DNA of 64,000 bases from Arcuatula senhousia (lineage: Eukaryota > Mollusca > Bivalvia > Mytilida > Mytilidae). The position numbers and the translations under genes are program-made. The notes beneath the pieces are model-generated. The model ran no database searches and was not told the origin of the DNA. It saw only the letters and a list, made by a program, of their open reading frames with translations. Shown here in pieces: positions 57,641 through 64,000 of the stretch (the first letter of the stretch is position 1; every line of letters begins with the position of its first letter). Location: assembly GCA_963971305.1 (NCBI GenBank), contig OZ020313.1, positions 27,196,602 to 27,260,601 on the forward strand. Reading direction: 5' to 3'.

Positions 57641-57989
57641 CCAAAGACAAACACAAAACTAGTAACCTAAATTATGGCTTAGATTAACATATGCATGTAG
57701 TTGGATGAACAATTGTGAAATTTCATAGCCCTCATGCACATATATATACCATTGCGACCTTCAATCCACTACTGAGTCTTTGTGCCACAAATGTCAGCTT
57801 ATAAGCTTTCGTACACTGTGGATCGTGGAATATAATCTGTCGACTCCGTGAAAAAATTAATTATCAACATTCAAGAACTGGTACTTCTTTCGGAACACAT
57901 GATTTTTTTTAATAGAGTCTAACTGTGCTGCCGATTGTAATTTGGCTGTTAATTGTGCTTTAAATGTTTTTTGTTTCTTTGTATTGTTT

Positions 57990-58290
57990 CTTTTGTATCG
58001 ACTAAATTTGTACATGGCGTTGTCTTCCTTTACCGGATTTGACACGCTGAATGGACTATTAGCAACGCGAAGGGTGTGCTATAGCAAGCAGGAACTGTTT
58101 ACTCTTCCGGAGCACATGAGTTCACTCTTGTTTCGACTGGAGTTCGTTTGTTGATTGATGTTCAGTATTTTGTGTTTCCATGTTTTACATGTTGTCTGTT
58201 TTTGTCCTGTTCTTGTTAGTGTTTAGTTTTGTCTCTGCCCTTTCAGACTTTTGACATTCGGATACCCCATTGGTACCTCTGCTTCTATGA
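57990..58290 (+). mobile_element. Penelope-like element 3' terminal fragment
   Basis: Tail copy from about 58016 (GGCGTTGTCTTCCTTTACCG) through CTTCCGGAGCACATGAGTTC to the terminus CCCCATTGGTACCTCTGCTT at 58264-58283. Very similar to 51620-51905 and therefore young. No RT codons retained. Confidence 0.75.
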
Positions 58291-58294
58291 TTTG

Positions 58295-59140
58295 ACGTCT
58301 GACATTGAGATAACCATAATACTACTTTGCCTTTTTGGCCATTGATGGACAATGACATTGATTTGCTTTCTGCAATCCAAATACATTTTTCATTGGTTTA
58401 ATAAAGCTTACCTGTCTGATACTCGAACGAGTCATTACGAATATTTTGTATTCAGGACTCTATTTGAGAAGTGCAAAAACATTACCTAATATTCAAAGTT
58501 ACATTAGATAGAAGAAGCGTATGATTAAACAAAATCTTATTAATTCCTTTTCTGTATGCACAGATTGTTGTTGATTTAATCAGAGTATGTCAATTGTACA
58601 ATCAAATCTTTTATTATGGATCTACTTGATGATACAAACAATAACTTGCATAAATACCACGGCCATTGCAGAGCATACTAATATTTTCGCTGGTTATTTG
58701 ACAGATATACTTTGACAAGTTAATTTGCTCGATTTAAGTTTCTTATTAATGGCTGTAAATGAATGACATACATTACCTGAACTTTACAACTGTCTGTTTT
58801 AAACTCGTATACCTAACTAGTGGACTGCAATGTGTTCTGTAGTAGTCAAAAGGGTTACACCTTTTATAAAAAAAAATACAGATAAAAAAATCTTGGTAAT
58901 ATGCACAATTTTATGTAGTGTACTTCTTGCAAACCAAGTTTCATTTATTTCTGTTCAGTAGTTTTAGAGGATTTGCGTCCACAAAATATGATTACAGACG
59001 GGTGGGATGGGCTGACGCTCGAGTCAGTTAAAAACAACATTGCATTGTAGGTTATAAAACCGTGATTAACCAAGTTTGTTTAATTAACATTAGCTGTCGA
59101 CTATGGAAATTTTAAATTGGCATGCGACAGTCACAAAACC
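58295..59140. other. Non-coding DNA, no recognised feature
   Basis: No supportable gene. 58935-59030 resembles a widespread noncoding repeat (CCAAGTTTCATTTATTTCTG, then CAGACGGGTGGGATGG). Confidence 0.35.
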
Positions 59141-59146
59141 CCATAA

Positions 59147-59552
59147 ACTGAGCTTATCGACCGTAAACTGTAGTTAGCGGTCGATAAACTGGGTTTATCA
59201 CTCGCTAACTATAGTTAGCTGATGCTAATGATAATTTATGTTGTTTGAAATTTATCTTTAGCGGTCGATAATAGGGTTATCAAATGCTAATTAAGGTTTC
59301 TCGGTGATAACCCGAATTTATCGGTGATAAACTGAATTTATCGGTGATAAACTGATTTTATCAACCGCAAACAATAGTTTACGGTCGTTAAATGCTGTTT
59401 TGCAATGATAAAGTAGCATTTACACCGCGCAAACCAAAGTTACCACTGATAAACTTGGTTTCACAAACGCAAACTATAGGTAGCGTGCGATAAACCCAGT
59501 TTATCAACAGCAAACTATAGCTTGTGGTCGATAAATGTGGTTTATCAGGTTT
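59147..59552. repeat. Palindromic GATAA/TTATC cluster
   Basis: About 19 GATAA or TTATC words occur in 400 bp, many as paired palindromes (GATAAACTGGGTTTATC, GATAAACTGAATTTATC, GATAAACCCAGTTTATC). They alternate with a second motif (GCTAACTATAGTTAGC, GCAAACTATAG) and GGTCG/CGGTC links. Either a locally expanded hairpin-rich repeat or a dense array of GATA-factor-like sites upstream of the exon at 59645. Confidence 0.75.
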
Positions 59553-59644
59553 TTGTTATTATTGCGTGCCATACCTCAGCATTGCTAAAAAGAGTAATAA
59601 GTTAGAAGTTAGTAAGTTATTGTTGTAGCCTAAGAGAGCTCGAA

Positions 59645-59994
59645 ATGAGTCAGTTTAATCTGGTAGATGAATATAAAATAATGACAAAGTGGAGGAAACG
59701 GACCAATCGAATACAAGAGTTTTTACTGCCACGGGAAAAAGGAAGGATTAGTGGGAACGGTTTATTTAGCCACATGCATGGGAATCCAATGGGTAAAACT
59801 CTTATCAAAACTTCAAGTAGGATTACGTGGGAGGGACATGACGTTTGTAGGAACACAGTGCATCACAATGGATTGCTTTCAGGTTTTCTCCGTCACGTTA
59901 TAGCTAAATGGAGTATACTAGACACAATTGATTCATCTTTAATTATAAAAAAGCAATCATCGGATCGTTGGTATGCGATTTCTGACGATACAAA
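59645..59994 (+). CDS. Possible first coding exon (unrecognised protein)
   Basis: An ATG (context CGAAATGAG) opens 116 codons and ends at a consensus donor (ACAAA/GTGAGTAAG, boundary 59994). The peptide has a basic N-terminal half (KWRKRTNRIQEFLLPREKGR), mixed polar composition and few low-complexity residues, unlike the AT-rich junk frames around it. No domain is recognised and no next exon was found in the following 4 kb. The GATAA cluster ends about 90 bp upstream. A lineage-specific gene or a transposon-encoded exon are both possible. Confidence 0.4.
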
Positions 59995-59999
59995 GTGAG

Positions 60000-60465
60000 T
60001 AAGGGTTGAATAAAAAAGTACAAAATTATTGACCCCTTACCAATCAAATTCTTAAAGTAATAGATAATTATTGGGTGCGCATGTTACTGTAAATTTGTGT
60101 TTACCGTTTGGTGAGTTGGAGGTACTAGTATATGCCTAAGTGCATCGATTATGGTACCACGGCGCTGAGATGGAATATAGTGGATAAATGAAACTGATGA
60201 TGATGATAATAATAATGATCTGTTTTTTAGCATACATGACAAACAGTAAAGATGGAAAAACACGGTTCTGTGATACTAGCCTTTTAGTAAAACACCGAAG
60301 TATTACAAGAGAAATAGAATTTTGTTTGAATATGCTTTTTTAATTACGTAATATTCGGAATTCAATCGCTCGCTGTTTTTGGTGCATTTTTTTCAAAAGG
60401 TATTCTAATTATTTCATAATAATATTGATTCATTTACAGATAAAGCATCAATCTACGATTTTGTC
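60000..60465. other. Non-coding DNA with short trinucleotide run
   Basis: A GATGATGATGATAATAATAA microsatellite lies at 60198-60220. No gene features. Confidence 0.4.
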
Positions 60466-60469
60466 GACC

Positions 60470-60885
60470 CATTGAATCTGGATTATTGCAAACATTAAGA
60501 CAGTAAAATCAAAGCGCTAAAGCTTAAACATTTGTTATGAAATCCGTAATTAGGCTCCACCCACTTGAATATATATGATATATTGATTAAATTAAAGGTT
60601 AATGGTCAACAATGCTTAAGAGTACATCAACTTTAGTGTATCAATATGTGAAATGTATTGCATATTTATATCGTATTTATTAAAGGGGTATAAAGATGTA
60701 CCTCTTAGTTAAGACAACCTGTATAACATTTAAAACATTGAAACAATAATTATACACCATGAATATTCTATAACAGATCCTTTGGTAGGAATATTGCCTG
60801 ACCGATTTAACCTGTCTAGACGAAAAACAAACGCGAAAAGCAGATAGCTATATGACTACATAGAGCTCTGCTCAAAAACAAAATG
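60470..60885 (-). repeat. Dispersed repeat R4, copy 2
   Basis: Reverse complement of 38810-39265. Landmarks in plus orientation: TGTTATGAAATCCGTAATTA, GGTCAACAATGCTTAAGAGT, TTAGTTAAGACAACCTGTAT, TTGGTAGGAATATTGC, CCTGTCTAGACGAAAA and ATGACTACATAG. Confidence 0.6.
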
Positions 60886-60889
60886 AATG

Positions 60890-61265
60890 CCATGAGCTAG
60901 CTCACAAAGGGATCCCCCTTCTTGGTGATAAAACCATAACTCCAACTATGACCATTGAAGGATATTTAAGATCAATGAATATTCGTCATATACATCTCAT
61001 TTTGATGCAACTGCTTCATGCATAAAGTTTCATCAAATTGCCTCTACCTGCTACAAGAAAGATGGGCTTATTTATGAAGATTTATGAACAGACATACAAA
61101 CAACACACAACACTTTTAAACTCTGGTTTAAAAGAACGATCAAGTTGGGTATTTATTCCTTATTTTACATTCAAATGTCGAATAAGTAATCATTTCCTTA
61201 TTTAAATTTTGAATGTCGAATAAGTAACTGTTTACTTCATGTAATTCATCGTTTGAATGTCGAAA
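60890..61265. other. Non-coding DNA with a short local repeat
   Basis: GAATGTCGAATAAGTAA-like words occur at 61174-61190, 61209-61226 and 61255-61270. No gene is supported. Confidence 0.4.
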
Positions 61266-61271
61266 AAGGAA

Positions 61272-61772
61272 TAAGGAAAGAAGCAAAGAGGCACCAATGG
61301 GGCATTTAAGTGTCAAGTGCAAAAAGGGCAATGACGAAACCGACAAACACGAATAAAACAGCACGAAGAAACACAAGACACAAATTCAAACGAAAGGTTA
61401 TCAACAACGCGAACTCAAGTCGTGACAAGAGTGAACTCAGGTGCGACGGAAGAGTAAGCGGTTCCTGTCTGCTATAGCACACCCGTCGTCGTGTTGTTAA
61501 TTTGCAATTCAGATTGTCAAATCTGGTAAAGGAAGACAAAACAAATTTCTACGACAAAGCAACATCTGCATTTATTTGAGAGATATATATCTCATATTTG
61601 TCTACGAGTGCAAGGTATTTACCGTAAAATTTCTGGAGTGAAGAAAGCAACCGTGCACCATAACACCGTGTCAGCAATTTCAGTGTCAAACGTGACGCTC
61701 ATCTGCCAAGGAAATCGATGTAATTCCCGCCAGCTCTGGAGTAACAAATCAACTGTGATACGAATAAGTAAC
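61272..61772 (-). mobile_element. Penelope-like element: RT C-terminal relic plus 3' tail
   Basis: On the minus strand a broken RT C-terminus (61772-61560) precedes the tail: CTTCCTTTACCAGATTTGAC, AGCAGACAGGAACCGCTTAC, CTTCCGTCGCACCTGAGTTC. It ends at GCCCCATTGGTGCCTCTTTG near 61280. Small frames here are tail sequence. Confidence 0.7.
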
Positions 61773-61799
61773 AAACTTCACCGTTCTTGGTTTAAACTG

Positions 61800-62595
61800 G
61801 TTATAATTTATTATATTTATCAATAAGATCAACCAATAATGTTTTATTAGAGATTATCGGACAAGAGCCGTATCGTGAGTAATGTTGACATAATGCCGTT
61901 TACCTGTTACGTTCTAATGTCAAATTAGTCGGGCATTAATTCGTGTTATCTCCCTTTTAATTATAATACCTTATATGGCTAAACTGTGAATACTGCTCAC
62001 GAAAAGATTTTTTTTCAAACTTGAATCAATGTATCTTAGAAGGAAGAAAAAAGGGGGAGGGCCCAAGCAAATATTTTGTTTTCGGTTTATACTTTTAGTA
62101 ATTTCGGAGTTTTCCCAGAACATTGGACTTTTTAAACTTTTCGATCAAAACTTTATAATCCGTTAACATCTCCGACCCCATCTGTTAAATAGTGTGTGGG
62201 GTAATGATGTGCAGTACAAATACAAATCATATTGTCCGCCCTCGAAGATTCATCATTTTATTACCTACAAGTAAAAATATTATCAAAGTAATTTTTCGTC
62301 GATCGGCTTTTTGTAAAGCATCCAATCCGAATTCCGTCGATGTATTGTATCCCTATTTTACACGTTCAAATAAAAATTCAAATCATAATTTTATGTCAAA
62401 AATTTTAATCAGGAACATTTAAAATATATTTTAAGTTTCTGCTGTGGCAGATCCAGAGACAGGATGTTCCAAGGGGGTGGGGGGGGGTCGAAACACATCA
62501 TATCCTTTGAAAATTTTGTAATATTTTCGTGCAGATTTTAGGCAAAAATGACCCGGAACCCTAGTTAGTAGACAATAGATGGACCCCCTTTCAAA
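61800..62595. other. Non-coding DNA
   Basis: Includes a G-rich run (GGGGGTGGGGGGGGGTC, about 62474-62490). No supported gene. Confidence 0.35.
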
Positions 62596-62599
62596 ATTC

Positions 62600-62740
62600 A
62601 TGTACCAAGTCAGGACCATTGCAATCTTCAATTTCTATGGTATTTTTACCTTGCTTCGTCTTTTCTCTAGGACAATGAGATTGATCCTCCAAGCTCGGTA
62701 ATTTTGCTATTACCTTTTTTCATCTATCAAAGATTCATTA
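62600..62740 (+). repeat. Copy of the 3' region of RT copy B
   Basis: TGTACCAAGTCAGGACCATT (62601) to AAGCTCGGTAATTTTGCTAT (62692-62711) matches 29198-29308. It is evidence that the copy-B subfamily also leaves 5'-truncated pieces. Confidence 0.55.
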
Positions 62741-62967
62741 AATGCGATTTTTCCAAAAGATTGACAATACCATCATCAAAATCAATGCGACCCCAATACA
62801 AATATAAGCCGCACTTGGACTATTGAAAAAAAAACGACCGACCACTTAACTTGAAAAGGGGGGGGGCTTGGTTTTTTCCCCAAAGATATTTTGGAAATTA
62901 TTTTTGATAGAAAAATATTTTGGCAGCAGAGGGTAACAAATAAGAAAAAAATATTCTGAAGAAGGAT

Positions 62968-63009
62968 TGCCTCTGATGAGTCTTGAATAGACGAAACGCG
63001 CGTCAGGCG
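62968..63009 (+). ncRNA. Hammerhead ribozyme, family 1, intact core (upstream)
   Basis: CTGATGA 62973-62979; stem II GTCT/AGAC with TGAAT loop 62980-62992; GAAA 62993-62996; minimal stem III (A-U, C-G) closing GCGC; cleavage site GTC ending at 63004. Stem I is GCCT/AGGC plus a wobble, slightly shorter than the downstream copy. Confidence 0.85.
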
Positions 63010-63324
63010 TAGCAAAATTTATTGTCTGGAACTTTGTTGTCATTTGTATTTCGAACATACGTGAAGGTTAGCACTGCTGGTGGAGTTTAAATTCCCCGAG
63101 GTTAGCCCGCTCCGGCACCAACACTTTTGAGTTGGAGAATACATCAAAGCTTTAAATTATCCGTCTAAATTTCAAAATTGTCTGAACCCTAAGGTTCTTC
63201 CTACCCCAGACATAGGTTGAATATCTTAGTAATAATTTGGTTCCCCTGTTTGGTATTTTTGGTTATACTGTTCTATGCTCTTCATATTCATACAGTGTTT
63301 GGCATTTTCAATATTTTTGGTAGA

Positions 63325-63368
63325 GCGCCTCTGATGAGTCTTGAATAGACGAAACGCGCGTCAGGCGT
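63325..63368 (+). ncRNA. Hammerhead ribozyme, family 1, intact core (downstream)
   Basis: Stem I GCGCCT (63325-63330) pairs with AGGCGT (63363-63368). CTGATGA is at 63331-63337, stem II GTCT/AGAC with TGAAT loop at 63338-63350, GAAA at 63351-63354, tiny stem III at 63354-63361, cleavage after C63362. All core nucleotides match the hammerhead consensus. Type I hammerheads with very short stem III are described from Penelope-like elements and related animal repeats. Confidence 0.9.
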
Positions 63369-63489
63369 AGCAAAATTTATTGTCTGGAACTTTGTTGTCA
63401 TTTGTATTTCAGCTACATAAGATAATGCAAATAATGAAAAAAATCTGTCGCGATGCCTTCAATTTTTTTTTTAATTCTTTGAAGTTAAA

Positions 63490-63800
63490 TGGCCTGTACC
63501 TTATGTCTGGGGTAGTAAGAACCTTAGCATTTTGACAATTTTGAAATTTAAACGGAGAATTTCATTGCCTTAATGTGTTTGTTTTAAAACAATCTAAGTA
63601 TTGATGCCGGAGAGATTGAAAATACCAAACATGCACTAGATACGAACACAAAAAGCAAAGATTTTAAAAGCAATATATGTCGAGCAAGAACCCAGTTTTG
63701 ACACAAGATCGACCAATAACATCAGATAATTTTGAATTTTAACGGATAATTGTAATTTCATTGCTTTGGTGTGTACGTCATCAGGGTATTTTGACACTCA
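63490..63800 (-). repeat. Hammerhead-unit family 1, relics
   Basis: The plus strand shows the mirrored landmarks TATGTCTGGGGTAGTAAGAA, CCTTAGCATTTTGACAATTT and TTTAAACGGAGAATTTCATT, with part repeated near 63732-63765. No ribozyme remains. Confidence 0.55.
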
Positions 63801-64000
63801 AAGAAATTTTAACTTTCTTTTAGAAAGAAATCTAAGTTTATTTTTAATGAATACTTCAAATATGCATTTACATGGTCAGCTTCAGCTAATTAATGACCGC
63901 TAAAGATTTGATAATTTTAATTTGTGTTCATAATAAATGATCACCAACTGAAAAATGAGGGGTCGATTTTAAATAATAAGTATGAACTTCCAGTATGGTT

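Larger units (their letters stand above)
62965..63412 (+). repeat. Hammerhead-unit family 1: one full unit flanked by two ribozymes
   Basis: Two ribozymes in direct orientation, each followed by the identical tail AGCAAAATTTATTGTCTGGA and ACTTTGTTGTCATTTGTATTTC, with a single unit between them. The unit contains GCTGGTGGAGTTTAAATTCC with CCGAGG (63080-63102), GCACCAACACTTTTGAGTTG, a TACCCCAGACATAGGTTGAA block and GTGTTTGGCATTTTCAATAT just before the second ribozyme. Predicted cleavage at 63004 and 63362 frees a 358-nt RNA. Non-coding. Confidence 0.85.

Noticed and set aside
62431..63058. Overlapping minus-strand open frames at 62431-62631, 62782-63015 and 62846-63058
   Set aside because: They cross a G-rich run, dispersed repeat pieces and the antisense of the hammerhead ribozyme; none shows codon-level conservation.
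1..64000. CRISPR arrays, bacterial operons, ribosome binding sites, rRNA
   Set aside because: The sequence is eukaryotic in every respect seen. The short tandem repeats lack spacer structure, and no rRNA segment was recognised.

Overview
This window is AT-rich eukaryotic DNA made almost entirely of repeats. There are no operons, and the few open frames are short, broken or bounded by splice-like signals. The repertoire (many 5'-truncated Penelope-like reverse transcriptase copies, hammerhead-ribozyme repeats, and small TIR elements inserted at TTAA or with 5-bp duplications) fits a bivalve mollusc. A marine mussel of the Mytilus type is the best guess; that is inference from repeat style and was not checked against a database. 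No complete host gene was found.

Layout. 0.5-3.6 kb: a 3-kb element with ~175-bp inverted ends and a nested TTAA MITE. 3.6-11 kb: mostly featureless DNA with one membrane-protein-like exon (minus strand), a Penelope-like 3' fragment and a hammerhead-unit relic. 11-35 kb: a decayed Penelope-like RT, then five diverged copies (S1-S5) of a 3-5 kb duplicated block. These are riddled with later insertions: Penelope-like fragments, two hammerhead families, a TTAA MITE, a 580-bp MITE with perfect ends and a clean ATGGT duplication, and the best-preserved RT frame at 28.1-29.0 kb. 37.0-41.3 kb: a 4.3-kb element with long inverted ends starting CACTGTG and a probable 5-bp duplication. 43-45 kb: degenerate tandem repeats and a hammerhead relic. 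45.3-47.3 kb: a near-identical 355-bp direct repeat, followed by a miniature LTR retrotransposon (TRIM) whose LTR carries a tRNA-like Pol III promoter. 47.3-49.4 kb: possible minus-strand exons and two minisatellites. 50.4-50.8 kb: a hammerhead unit with an intact core. 53.4-54.2 kb: a broken secreted PAN/EGF-like gene. 57-58.3 kb: more hammerhead and Penelope-like copies. 59.1-60.0 kb: a dense palindromic GATAA/TTATC cluster upstream of a 350-nt open exon. 61-64 kb: a Penelope-like fragment and two tandem hammerhead ribozymes with intact cores, 358 nt apart.

How the parts relate. The most coherent system is mobile and RNA-based. A Penelope-like RT family has left at least a dozen copies, many ending at the same 3' terminus. 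Two families of short non-coding units carry self-cleaving hammerhead folds; cleavage at the tandem pair would release a 358-nt RNA suited to circularisation. The two ribozyme families share a second conserved block outside the ribozyme. The TRIM is an independent miniature retroelement that appears to combine LTR structure (PBS, polypurine tract) with a Pol III promoter inside the LTR. All coordinates come from reading the sequence; no alignment or folding software was run.
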